A stretch of 64,000 nucleotides of DNA, taken from NCBI GenBank assembly GCA_023139105.1, contig JAGLOF010000001.1:1-64000 (forward strand), read 5' to 3'. A program made the position numbers and the translations under genes. Positions 27,167 to 34,702 of this stretch are shown here, piece after piece; the first letter of the stretch is position 1; each line of letters opens with the position of its first letter. This DNA is from a bacterium. GTDB taxonomy: Bacteria > Zhuqueibacterota > QNDG01 > JAGLOF01. The notes beneath the pieces are model-generated. The model searched no databases. It saw nothing but the letters and a program-made list of their open reading frames with translations, and was not told the origin of the DNA.

Positions 27167-27270
27167 TCCGCTCTTTTTCGTAGTCTTCACCGGCAATGTT
27201 GTATGTACTACAGCCCCAACCCTATCATCATCCACTCTAATCCGTGTGATCTGCGTCATCCGTGTTCCCT
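27167..27270. repeat. CCGTGT-type degenerate repeat, second copy of the 17-base direct repeat
   Basis: 27167-27183 repeats 25351-25367 exactly; 27232-27270 contains AATCCGTGTGATCTGCGTCA followed by TCCGTGTTCCCT. The surrounding 27057-27423 region has no gene; it holds the promoter regions of the divergent GT-C and PilX-like genes, though no clear promoter was found. Confidence 0.6.
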
Positions 27271-27423
27271 TAGTTCTTGCTCTTCCACTCTTTTCCAACA
27301 ATCTCCGGGGATTATATGAAATTTTCTTCACATTTAATGCTGGATCCTATACATGGCTCATAATTTGCAAAATTCTCAAAATGCAAATATGCTATGTTTA
27401 AAAAATTTTATAAGGGGCAGGGC

Positions 27424-28353
27424 ATGAGCCATACAAAACAGAGAATCTTTGCAGTAGTTCATGATGAAAAAGGCGTTTTTGCAGCATTTTATCTAATTTT
27501 TGTTCTATTACTGGGCTTTATGGGGATTGGTGCTTTTCGATTAATCAAAAGCGAAGGTAACATTGCGACTGAAAATATTGTCTCTATCAGGGTAAATTAT
27601 GCCGCTGCCGGAGGTGCATACTACGGAATTAGCAGACTGGCAATAGGTGCTCTGGATGAAGGTTGTGCTCTGGATATAGATGGCGTTATTGTTCAACTGG
27701 ACACATCCTCCAGCAATACTGAGATCAGCCTTGTTGTCAGTGCTACTCAAAATTCAATACAGAATCAATTAAACATCACTATGCGTTCACGCGCAATAAC
27801 AGATTATGCAGCATACCTGGATGGTAGTGCCACAAACATATCTTCCAGAGATTCCACAGGAGTAGATGCCCCGGAATTAATATTGGAGAATATTCCTGAT
27901 ATGCCCGGTATTGACCAGGCCTCTCTGGCTGCACTCTCCACGGCTCAGGGGAATAACCAGATCGATGCCACTTTTACACCGGCTGACGGATATGGAGGTA
28001 GCTTTTTTCAGGCTGACGGTATTACACCAACAGTTCATCATGTTTCAGGCAATCTTGACCTTCAAAGCGCCAGAACCATCTATGGAATCTTTGTTGTAGA
28101 TGGCAGCATCACTATTGCCGGATCAGCCCGGGTAACGGGAATAATTTATGCCACCAATTCATCTGTTACCATGATCCTGGGAGGGGGTTCTCCCACCGGT
28201 GCAACCATTGATGGAGGAGTAGTCAGTGCCGGAAATATGTTTGGTACAGGTAGCAATATATATGTCAATCACGTGCCTGTATACATGAGAGCTTTTGCCC
28301 AATTTGTGGATCCTGTAACAGGATTCATGGTAATGTCGTGGAATCATATATAA
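27424..28353 (+). CDS. PilX-like secreted protein with beta-helix domain
   Basis: 309-residue protein. After a short basic head comes DEKGVFAAFYLIFVLLLGFM, a type IV pilin-like membrane helix of the PilX N-terminal type (KG before the helix, no Glu at +5). The helix runs into IKSEG and then NYAAAGGAYYGISRLAIG. The C-terminal half (GNLDL, TIYGIFVVDGSITIAGSA, TGIIY, GGVVSAG) reads as short parallel beta-helix turns. Start chosen at 27424 (AAGGGG upstream) because it gives the same length as the paralogue at 46973-47905. Probably inserted in the inner membrane or processed by a pilin-type system; no pilus genes are nearby. Confidence 0.65.
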   Translation: MSHTKQRIFAVVHDEKGVFAAFYLIFVLLLGFMGIGAFRLIKSEGNIATENIVSIRVNYAAAGGAYYGISRLAIGALDEGCALDIDGVIVQLDTSSSNTEISLVVSATQNSIQNQLNITMRSRAITDYAAYLDGSATNISSRDSTGVDAPELILENIPDMPGIDQASLAALSTAQGNNQIDATFTPADGYGGSFFQADGITPTVHHVSGNLDLQSARTIYGIFVVDGSITIAGSARVTGIIYATNSSVTMILGGGSPTGATIDGGVVSAGNMFGTGSNIYVNHVPVYMRAFAQFVDPVTGFMVMSWNHI

Positions 28354-28363
28354 TTTTATGCAA

Positions 28364-28519
28364 TCAAGATAAGTTCTTCAATATTATACCCCCATCTTCA
28401 ATAACCCATTTAACAGCACTGCGCCTCCAATGTTTGTCAAAATTCCAGGTAAGCAGATGGTTTATACGTTCATAGGTAGATGGCACTTGAGCAAAAAGAT
28501 TTTGAATAGGTGTTGACAT
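28364..28519 (-). pseudogene. N-terminal relic of MenG/UbiE methyltransferase
   Basis: A 51-residue reading frame begins at ATG 28519. Its residues 7-44 (NLFAQVPSTYERINHLLTWN, then FDKHWRRSAVKWVIEDGG) match the start of demethylmenaquinone/ubiquinone methyltransferases, including F-x5-YD/E-x2-N and the W-R/K-R pair. It stops before the SAM-binding glycine motif and ends in eight unrelated residues. Full-length relatives have about 230-250 residues. No further piece of the gene was found downstream. The rest of 28354-28787 is AT-rich with the promoter at 28708. Confidence 0.7.
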
Positions 28520-28707
28520 TAAAAGGCCCCGTTATTTAAGAAAAAATCAAATATTAATATGCTACAAAATAGGCTTAAAAATATTTAAAACCCACATTAA
28601 GAATATAAATATACAAATAATTTTCAAGATTCAATATCAAAATTCAACTTCAATATATGAGCTCAAAACATAGCAGCCTGATTCAGGATGAATAATTGTC
28701 TTTTATC

Positions 28708-28736
28708 TTGTATTTTTATTTGTTTATTTGTAGTAT
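28708..28736 (+). promoter_or_regulatory. Promoter, twin of the one at 30634
   Basis: TTGTAT (28708-28713), 17-base spacer, TAGTAT (28731-28736). The surrounding 55 bases are about 80% identical to those at 30615-30672, including ATCTTGTATTTT and TGTTTATTTGTAG. Drives the hydrolase gene. Confidence 0.55.
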
Positions 28737-28793
28737 TACATCTACTTGCATTTTGTGGCAGCCATTAATGGATAGCAAATTTAAACTGTGAAA

Positions 28794-29717
28794 ATGAGTC
28801 TGATGATCTCAAATAACTTCCGGGGCAAAATTATTATTGGTATCCATGGACTGAATAATAAACCACCCGGTCGGATGTTGCGAAGATGGTGGAAACAGTC
28901 TCTACGTCATGGTCTGACGCTAAATGGGACGACACATCCATTTATGCGTTTTGATCTGGCTTACTGGGCTTCTGTCCGTTACGCTGAACCCCTTAATCCA
29001 AACGAGGAAGATGTCGAGCACGAACTTTATCTGGAGGAACCATATATACCTCTCGCTCCTGCAACACCGGAAGGGGCACCTCGTATGCGCAAAGTCTTTC
29101 TGGATCTGCTTGAAGCATCTATAAACCTTGTTTTTCTTAATAAAGATTTGACACTGAATCTTTCCGTAATTACCGATTCTTTAGTTAAAAAACGATTTCA
29201 TGACCTGTTTTTATATTTTTCAAAGGAAAAATCACCATCAGGCGCAACAAAAGGAGATCTGATTCGGCGGCCTCTTATACATCTGCTTTGCAGACATCGC
29301 CGGAAAAAAATCATGTTGATAGCTCATTCCATGGGTAGTATTGTGGCCTATGATATACTCAAAAGGTATGTACCTCACATTCAGGTGGATACATTTGTAA
29401 CTGTAGGCAGTCCACTGGGCCTGCCAATATTTATTCATCGTAATGCGATGACAGGTTGTGATCTTGGTCAGCGAAAACCCTGTGTGCCGGATAATATATG
29501 TACAGCCTGGCATAATCTGTCGGATCTGCATGACCCCATCGCTATGAATTATAACCTGGGCGATGATTATACAGCAAATCAGACAGGGGTGGGAGTTACG
29601 GATTGGGAAGTGCATAATAGATATATACATAACGATGAGCATAATCCCCATAAATCATTCGGCTATTTACAATGTCCTGAACTGGCGCAGATATGTCACA
29701 AATTTCTAAAATCATAA
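28794..29717 (+). CDS. Alpha/beta-hydrolase (lipase-like)
   Basis: 307-residue protein with the alpha/beta-hydrolase order: oxyanion strand IIIGIHGLNN at the N-terminus, nucleophile elbow AHSMGS, strand TFVTVGSPLGLP, acid region LSDLHDPIA and a late histidine-rich segment. It resembles PGAP1/lipase-class cytoplasmic hydrolases; no signal peptide is evident. GTG 28788 or ATG 28803 could also be the start. A specific substrate cannot be named. Monocistronic or grouped with the creatininase gene 34 bases downstream. Confidence 0.75.
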   Translation: MSLMISNNFRGKIIIGIHGLNNKPPGRMLRRWWKQSLRHGLTLNGTTHPFMRFDLAYWASVRYAEPLNPNEEDVEHELYLEEPYIPLAPATPEGAPRMRKVFLDLLEASINLVFLNKDLTLNLSVITDSLVKKRFHDLFLYFSKEKSPSGATKGDLIRRPLIHLLCRHRRKKIMLIAHSMGSIVAYDILKRYVPHIQVDTFVTVGSPLGLPIFIHRNAMTGCDLGQRKPCVPDNICTAWHNLSDLHDPIAMNYNLGDDYTANQTGVGVTDWEVHNRYIHNDEHNPHKSFGYLQCPELAQICHKFLKS

Positions 29718-29751
29718 ATGCTCTTATTTTATTAACCTGTAGGAGGTCAAT

Positions 29752-30609
29752 ATGCGAATACAAACAATTTTCCGCTGGTCAATACTAATAATAGTATTAA
29801 TTTCGACAATGATTACTGCTCAGACACCCGGTGCTTTTCTTGGTGAACTTACATGGCCTGAGGCTGAACAAAAAATCCAGATCGCGCCCTTTGTTATCAT
29901 CCCCTTTGCAGGTGGTGCCAAAGAACACGGTCCTCATCTGCCTATGAATGCCGACCGTGTAGTGATGGACTATCTCTGCAAAAGAGGTGTAGAAAATTAT
30001 CCGGTACTTGTTGCACCACCTGTGCTGCATGGATGGTTTGCAGCATTCCGCGATTTCCCCGGGACGCATATCGCAAATTCAGAGACATTTTCACGATATC
30101 TAAAAGAAATTGCCGAATCATTAATTCATGCAGGGGCTAATCGAATACTTTTCCTGAATTTGGGCGTATTTAAAGCAAGTGGACTTCCCATGGCAATTGT
30201 AGCCAGGGAACTGAGAGCCACATACGGAATCCCCACGTTGTTGGTCTCATGGGAAGATTTGGAGACAGATGAAGCACTGCAATATCTTGATCAAAAAGGC
30301 GGTGGTCATGCTGATGAGTCTGAAACTTCCATTAATCTTTATTTGCAACCCGATCTTGTCCATATGGACAAGGCTGTTACAGATTACTGGGACTCTCTTC
30401 CTTTAAAAAGATATCCGGGTTATCGTCCCGGGCTATTCTCCAGAAATCCCGGTGATCCGGCTTATTCGGAAACAGGACTGTACGGTGATCCTACACTTGC
30501 TACAGCGGAGAAGGGTAAAGCAGTTTTGGAGATCATGACACGCAACTGGTTTAAAGTATTAAAAGGTTTTTCAGAAGAGCCATTAATCAAAAAAAAAGAA
30601 ATTGAATAA
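29752..30609 (+). CDS. Secreted creatininase-family hydrolase homologue
   Basis: 285-residue protein with a signal peptide (hydrophobic residues 9-22, A-Q junction). The creatininase metal motif is present as KEHGPHLPMNAD, and the late GGHADESETS fits the family's G-H-A-G-E-x-E-T-S. The central NGHGGN loop, which provides metal/substrate contacts in creatininase, is replaced by LNLGVFKASG. The export signal and this loss suggest an altered or lost amidohydrolase activity. TAGGAGGT lies five bases before ATG 29752, a near-perfect ribosome-binding site. Confidence 0.8.
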   Translation: MRIQTIFRWSILIIVLISTMITAQTPGAFLGELTWPEAEQKIQIAPFVIIPFAGGAKEHGPHLPMNADRVVMDYLCKRGVENYPVLVAPPVLHGWFAAFRDFPGTHIANSETFSRYLKEIAESLIHAGANRILFLNLGVFKASGLPMAIVARELRATYGIPTLLVSWEDLETDEALQYLDQKGGGHADESETSINLYLQPDLVHMDKAVTDYWDSLPLKRYPGYRPGLFSRNPGDPAYSETGLYGDPTLATAEKGKAVLEIMTRNWFKVLKGFSEEPLIKKKEIE

Positions 30610-30633
30610 TAGAATGAATTGTTGATTTTTATC

Positions 30634-30662
30634 TTGTATTTTAATATGTTTATTTGTAGAAT
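30634..30662 (+). promoter_or_regulatory. Promoter, twin of the one at 28708
   Basis: TTGTAT (30634-30639), 17-base spacer, TAGAAT (30657-30662), 28 bases before the ATG of the 142-residue membrane protein. Same flanking sequence as the 28708 copy. Confidence 0.6.
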
Positions 30663-30689
30663 AACGTTTACTAAATATATGGAGAGAAC

Positions 30690-31118
30690 ATGAAACTATT
30701 AGGCCCTTTATCTTCCGTAGAAGAAAAAATTTTAATTCTTGTATTGCGAGCTGTCGGTGTAATGTCGTTTCTGGCACTATTCTTTGTATTTGTTCCATTT
30801 GAATGGATGACCAAGCTTCATGAATTGGCTGGGCTTGGGCTGATGCCTGCCGAGCCTATTGTGGAGTATCTTGCCCGGTCAACTTCTATTTTCTATGCAT
30901 TTCTGGGTGTGATAAAATTATTGGCCGCGACAGATGTACATAAATACCGCAGCCTTGTACTGGCCATCAGTGGTTTTATGCTTATCTTTGGCATGTTGTT
31001 TATTGTAATAGATTACCTTGCAGGTTTAGGCGTTGTATGGGCACTTGCCGAAGGTGGTATGAATATATTTTTCGGTATAATCATTTTTTGGTTTGCACTG
31101 CGTCTTCCTAAAGAATGA
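30690..31118 (+). CDS. Small four-helix membrane protein
   Basis: 142-residue inner-membrane protein with four hydrophobic helices (about residues 16-38, 66-85, 92-112, 118-138). I do not recognise a characterised family. GGAGAG precedes ATG 30690 by a normal distance. Its stop overlaps the methyltransferase start by 4 bases, so the two are co-translated. Confidence 0.75.
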   Translation: MKLLGPLSSVEEKILILVLRAVGVMSFLALFFVFVPFEWMTKLHELAGLGLMPAEPIVEYLARSTSIFYAFLGVIKLLAATDVHKYRSLVLAISGFMLIFGMLFIVIDYLAGLGVVWALAEGGMNIFFGIIIFWFALRLPKE

Positions 31119-31762
31119 ATCCTAATGTAGATCTCTGTCCGCTATGCGGATCAAAACATCAGGAGCTATATCATCAGGATTCCCGGCGGGAGTATTGGCA
31201 CTGCCTGATGTGTAACCTGATTTTTGTCCCATGCAAATATTTTCTTTCACCCGCTAAAGAGAAGCAGGAGTATGATCTACATCAAAATTCTACTACTGAT
31301 CCGGGCTACCGTCGTTGGCTCAACCGCCTGACAGAACCTCTGTGCCAGCGACTTGCCCCCAACAGTTTTGGATTGGATTTTGGCTGCGGCCCAGGTCCTG
31401 CCCTGCACGATATAATGAAAGAAAAGGGTCATTTAGTAGAACTCTATGATCCTCATTATCTTAATAATAAATCTGTCTTTACCAATAAATATGATTTCAT
31501 AACAGCTACAGAGGTATTTGAACACCTTCACCAGCCGGGAGAGACTCTCAAATGTTTGATGAATTGTCTCATACCCGGCGGCTGGCTGGCTATAATGACT
31601 CAACCTGTAATAGATAAACAGGCTTTTAAAAGTTGGCATTATACCCGGGATAATACTCATGTAGCTTTTTATTCAAATACAACTTTTCAGTGGATTGCAA
31701 AACAGTTTAAATGTAAACTTGAACTCCATAAACGTGATATTGCACTATTCCACAAGTGTTAA
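31115..31762 (+). CDS. Class I SAM-dependent methyltransferase with N-terminal zinc ribbon
   Basis: 215-residue protein. An N-terminal CPLC...HCLMC four-cysteine knuckle (residues 8-34) precedes a Rossmann methyltransferase: motif I GLDFGCGPGPAL, ELYDP at the end of beta-2, TATEVFEHLHQP and LIPGGWLAIMTQ. The zinc-ribbon plus Methyltransf_23-like arrangement is common in small enzymes acting on proteins or sugars; the target is unknown. Overlaps the membrane-protein gene by 4 bases. Confidence 0.85.
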   Translation: MNPNVDLCPLCGSKHQELYHQDSRREYWHCLMCNLIFVPCKYFLSPAKEKQEYDLHQNSTTDPGYRRWLNRLTEPLCQRLAPNSFGLDFGCGPGPALHDIMKEKGHLVELYDPHYLNNKSVFTNKYDFITATEVFEHLHQPGETLKCLMNCLIPGGWLAIMTQPVIDKQAFKSWHYTRDNTHVAFYSNTTFQWIAKQFKCKLELHKRDIALFHKC

Positions 31763-31764
31763 TT

Positions 31765-31986
31765 TTATTTTAGATTACTAATTAGCTGTGCTGCACGCGT
31801 TCTTTGATTGGGAAGCAGGTCAAAAGGTATGCCTATATTGGAGATGTGCGTGTTTATCATGAATCTTGCACATGACTTAAAATCTCCGGTGCAATAAGTC
31901 TCTTTCATCCTGATTGATGCCATATCACTGTTAAAGTTCTGATTATTAAAGAATTCGCATTGCGTATGCCTTGTACATTCAGTCAT
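31765..31986 (-). CDS. Small cysteine-rich conserved protein
   Basis: 73-residue protein with cysteines at 4, 10, 32 and 39: MTECTRHTQCEFF near the N-terminus, then YCTGDFKSCARFM and IPFDLLPNQRTRAAQLI. I recall small proteins with the same C-x5-C-x-F and YC-x-G-D-x3-CAR pattern in many anaerobic and sediment bacteria, often beside regulators. The four cysteines suggest a metal site. CGGAGGG sits four bases before ATG 31986, a strong ribosome-binding site. It ends two bases from the convergent methyltransferase gene. Confidence 0.75.
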   Translation of the reverse strand: MTECTRHTQCEFFNNQNFNSDMASIRMKETYCTGDFKSCARFMINTHISNIGIPFDLLPNQRTRAAQLISNLK

Positions 31987-32198
31987 GATTCCCTCCGGTA
32001 AATTGATGTACTGTTCTTTATTATCAGATTCATACTGCTATGATCTGAATTGGCAAACAAAGATGTTGACAGGTCATTTTCTGTCTGAATTACAAGTATT
32101 GTTGAAAAGGAGTAAGGGTGGGAGTGAAGAATAATGGCTGAAGCAATGATTAGAATTAATATAGTATGAGTTGACAATTGGAATGGAATTGTGAGCAA
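31983..32198 (-). CDS. Possible small membrane/secreted peptide upstream of the Cys-rich gene
   Basis: 71-codon frame beginning TTG 32198, with a hydrophobic N-terminal half (THTILILIIASAIILHS) and a polar tail. Its TGA overlaps the ATG of the Cys-rich gene by 4 bases, an arrangement usual for real coupled genes. AGGAGG lies upstream but 13 bases from the TTG, too far for comfort. No recognised family; may be spurious. Confidence 0.3.
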   Translation of the reverse strand: MLTIPFQLSTHTILILIIASAIILHSHPYSFSTILVIQTENDLSTSLFANSDHSSMNLIIKNSTSIYRRES

Positions 32199-32455
32199 AT
32201 TAGTGTGATCTCCTCCTGTTTATTTAATGTAAAATGATAATAATTATATAGTAGATCGTAATCCCATAGAAAACATCGCTATGGTTGAAAACGCATATGC
32301 AACTGAGACATTGCTTTATTGTGTGTAACTATCATGCAGAAAGGATTACTTTTTATCATAAGCAATCTAATCCGGAAAAGCAAACTTTTTCCAATTAATT
32401 TCAAAAAAAACTTGAATTCTGAAACACAGCTGTCTATATTGCGTATGTACAGTAA
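32199..32455. other. Non-coding stretch before the ABC island
   Basis: AT-rich; no convincing gene, repeat or promoter seen. With its neighbours it forms the boundary between the methyltransferase region and the ABC-exporter island. Confidence 0.4.
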
Positions 32456-32569
32456 GGACAATTAACAAATTGGATTAAATATGTTGTTACTGTAGAATCG
32501 TTTACCGGAGACGTGGCCGATCAGGACGATCAAACCATGCTCATTATTCGTTATGACCGCGTCAAATAG
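32456..32569 (+). pseudogene. C-terminal relic of a SpoIIE/PP2C-type phosphatase
   Basis: Open frame without a plausible start, ending TAG 32569. Its end reads VESFTGDVADQDDQTMLIIR, matching the last motif of SpoIIE/RsbU-type serine phosphatases (F-x-G-x4-x-DD-x-T-hydrophobic-R), where the DD pair binds metal. Nothing of the remaining 200 or so residues is visible upstream. Located 12 bases before the GntR gene. Confidence 0.65.
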
Positions 32570-32581
32570 GATGGAACTTTC

Positions 32582-32956
32582 ATGATTCTGAATTTAACTG
32601 ATCTTTCAGATGAATCTTTACAGACTCAGATTTCACGCCAGGTAAGAGCACAGATTCTGGCAGGTGACCTTGGGGCTGGCACGGGTCTACCATCAATTCG
32701 TGCTTTGGCGCGAGATCAGAAAGTCAGTGTTATAACTGTGCAGAGAGCCTATGAGCATCTCATTCATGAGGGCGTGATTCATGCACGCCGGGGTAAAGGA
32801 TTTTATGTTTCGGAGCTAAAGATGAAAGAAAAGATCGATTTAGCGGAATCTCGGCTTGCAGATCAGATACGGAGGCCGGTCTCAACAGCTAAAGCCGAAG
32901 GTTTGTCCCCGGATGATATTCAGCGTATTGTTAAATTAATTTTAAATGAAAATTAA
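32582..32956 (+). CDS. GntR-family regulator, YtrA subfamily
   Basis: 124-residue repressor: winged helix with SLQTQISRQVRAQILAGDLG, LPSIRALARDQKVSVITVQR recognition helix and the wing RRGKGFYV, plus a short dimerisation tail of about 50 residues. That length and the adjacency to an ABC ATPase gene are typical of YtrA regulators, which control ABC exporters induced by cell-wall antibiotics. GGA lies seven bases before ATG 32582. Probably autoregulates the downstream operon. Confidence 0.9.
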   Translation: MILNLTDLSDESLQTQISRQVRAQILAGDLGAGTGLPSIRALARDQKVSVITVQRAYEHLIHEGVIHARRGKGFYVSELKMKEKIDLAESRLADQIRRPVSTAKAEGLSPDDIQRIVKLILNEN

Positions 32957-32981
32957 GACAAATAGTATAAAGGAACACCAT

Positions 32982-33854
32982 ATGTCCAATGCATTCAAAT
33001 TAAATAATGTGGTAAAATCTTATTCCGACTTCACTCTGGGTCCCCTTGATATGTCGCTTGAAGCGGGAACCGTTTTAGGTTATGTCGGCCCAAACGGATC
33101 AGGCAAGACTACAACCATGCATTGTATGACCGGTTTGGTAAAAGCTGATCAGGGTGAGATGTCTATCTTCGGTCAGCAGAATCATCCGAATATACCAGCA
33201 TGGAAACTGGATATAGGTTATGTAGGTGATGTACATGTTTTTTATGAACGCTGGACAGCTGCAAAGAATCTAAAATTTATCTCGCAATTTTACCCAAATT
33301 GGTCTGATCAGCATGCACAAGAACTTATTTCAAGATTTGCGCTGCCTCTGAATAAAAAGGCTAAAGACTTATCAACCGGAAATCGTGTGAAGCTGGCACT
33401 TGTCTCTGCATTGGCTCACTCACCTCGCTTGCTTCTTCTTGATGAACCCACAGCAGGACTGGATCCGATAGTGAGAGCAGAAGTTTTAGATACACTTTTT
33501 GAGGTACTGGAAGATGGCGAACGTGCAATTTTTTATAGTACTCATATTTTATCAGATATCAGCCGGCTTGCCGATGAACTCGCCTTCCTGGTTGACGGTA
33601 AAGTGACTTTGAGAGCAGATAAAGACAACCTCATAGGTGGATATCGCCGCATATCTTTCCGTCTTGAGGGATCGCGCTCTGAATTTGATGAATGTGTGGA
33701 TGTGCGCAGAGAAGGCGCCATGGTGCAAGTTATCAGTAAGAATGCTGAGGCCACTTTAAAACATCTGACACATCTTGATGTTGAGCAAATCCATGAGTCA
33801 CGTATGACTATTGATGAAATTGCCGTGCTTATCTTGAAGAACGGACTCGCATAG
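32982..33854 (+). CDS. ABC transporter ATP-binding protein (YtrB-like)
   Basis: 290-residue ATPase. Walker A GPNGSGKTT, signature LSTGNRVKLAL (an LSTGN variant of LSGGQ, usual in this subfamily), Walker B LLLLDEPTAGLDP and a switch histidine in STHILSD. The frame is open to 32946, overlapping gntR, but ATG 32982 follows AAGGAACACC and is preferred. It should energise the permeases encoded just downstream. Confidence 0.93.
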   Translation: MSNAFKLNNVVKSYSDFTLGPLDMSLEAGTVLGYVGPNGSGKTTTMHCMTGLVKADQGEMSIFGQQNHPNIPAWKLDIGYVGDVHVFYERWTAAKNLKFISQFYPNWSDQHAQELISRFALPLNKKAKDLSTGNRVKLALVSALAHSPRLLLLDEPTAGLDPIVRAEVLDTLFEVLEDGERAIFYSTHILSDISRLADELAFLVDGKVTLRADKDNLIGGYRRISFRLEGSRSEFDECVDVRREGAMVQVISKNAEATLKHLTHLDVEQIHESRMTIDEIAVLILKNGLA

Positions 33855-33895
33855 TATTTCATGTCTTTACTGCCATCATTTAATGGATATAAAAA

Positions 33896-34624
33896 ATGCT
33901 TTCAAAAAAATATGAAATTATTAACATAATCTCAACAGAACTTGAAAGAATGAAAATTCTGTTGATTGTACTCGGTTGTTCATTTCTTCTCTCTTCAATG
34001 CTCATCACAAGTATTGGACTGATTGATTCTGAGCATAGAATTCAATTGTTACGTTACTCTCTTATTGTTCATTTAGTTGTGATATATCTATACAAAATAA
34101 TTCAGATGCATCAAGCGGATAAAGTCAGAATGTGGATGCTGCTGCCGGTCTCAAGATGTGCTGTGGCTTGGAGCAGGTTGCTACTGTTTATCCTTATATC
34201 TACCAGTGTGATTGCCATATATTCGATGTTTCGTTTGATAGTTGTAACAGGTGATAAACTGGCGTGGGAGCTGCTTCAGATATTCAATATGTGTCTGATA
34301 TTGAATGGATTTACGATTTATTTGGATTCCGGGAGAAGACCACGACAATTGCGGTCACCGTATTATTATATCGCTATTTTTGTTTCAATAAGTTTTTTTG
34401 CAGGAGTTATTGCAGGATATTTCAAGGAAAGCATGAAAAACATGGATGAAGGGGGAAGTTATAATTCGATTGACACTTTCATACTGATGCTTATAGATAA
34501 ATTCCATTTATTGAAAACCGGATTCTTATCGTTATCCGGAGTAGTGATAATGTTGGGCTTAGGAGTAATAATTTCATCTTTCAATTTATATAATTTCCGG
34601 GTTCGCAAATCTTATCTGGAATGA
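33896..34624 (+). CDS. ABC-2-like permease, paralogue 1
   Basis: 242-residue membrane protein with six hydrophobic segments. The motif LPVSRCAVAWSRLL after the second helix and the C-terminal tail YNFRVRKSYLE recur in the next two genes, so these are diverged copies. No ATPase motifs. Expected to form the membrane part of the exporter with the 32982 ATPase. Confidence 0.75.
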   Translation: MLSKKYEIINIISTELERMKILLIVLGCSFLLSSMLITSIGLIDSEHRIQLLRYSLIVHLVVIYLYKIIQMHQADKVRMWMLLPVSRCAVAWSRLLLFILISTSVIAIYSMFRLIVVTGDKLAWELLQIFNMCLILNGFTIYLDSGRRPRQLRSPYYYIAIFVSISFFAGVIAGYFKESMKNMDEGGSYNSIDTFILMLIDKFHLLKTGFLSLSGVVIMLGLGVIISSFNLYNFRVRKSYLE

Positions 34625-34702
34625 TATTTTTTTTAATTTGTTTAGCAGTACAAACCTGTTTGCATTTGATTGATGACAATAAATCTATAACGGGACTACA
34701 CT

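Noticed and set aside
34649..34671. CAAACCTGTTTG palindrome between permease genes as a GntR operator
   Set aside because: Only a 5-base arm and no second clear copy upstream of the regulator gene, so operator status is unsupported.
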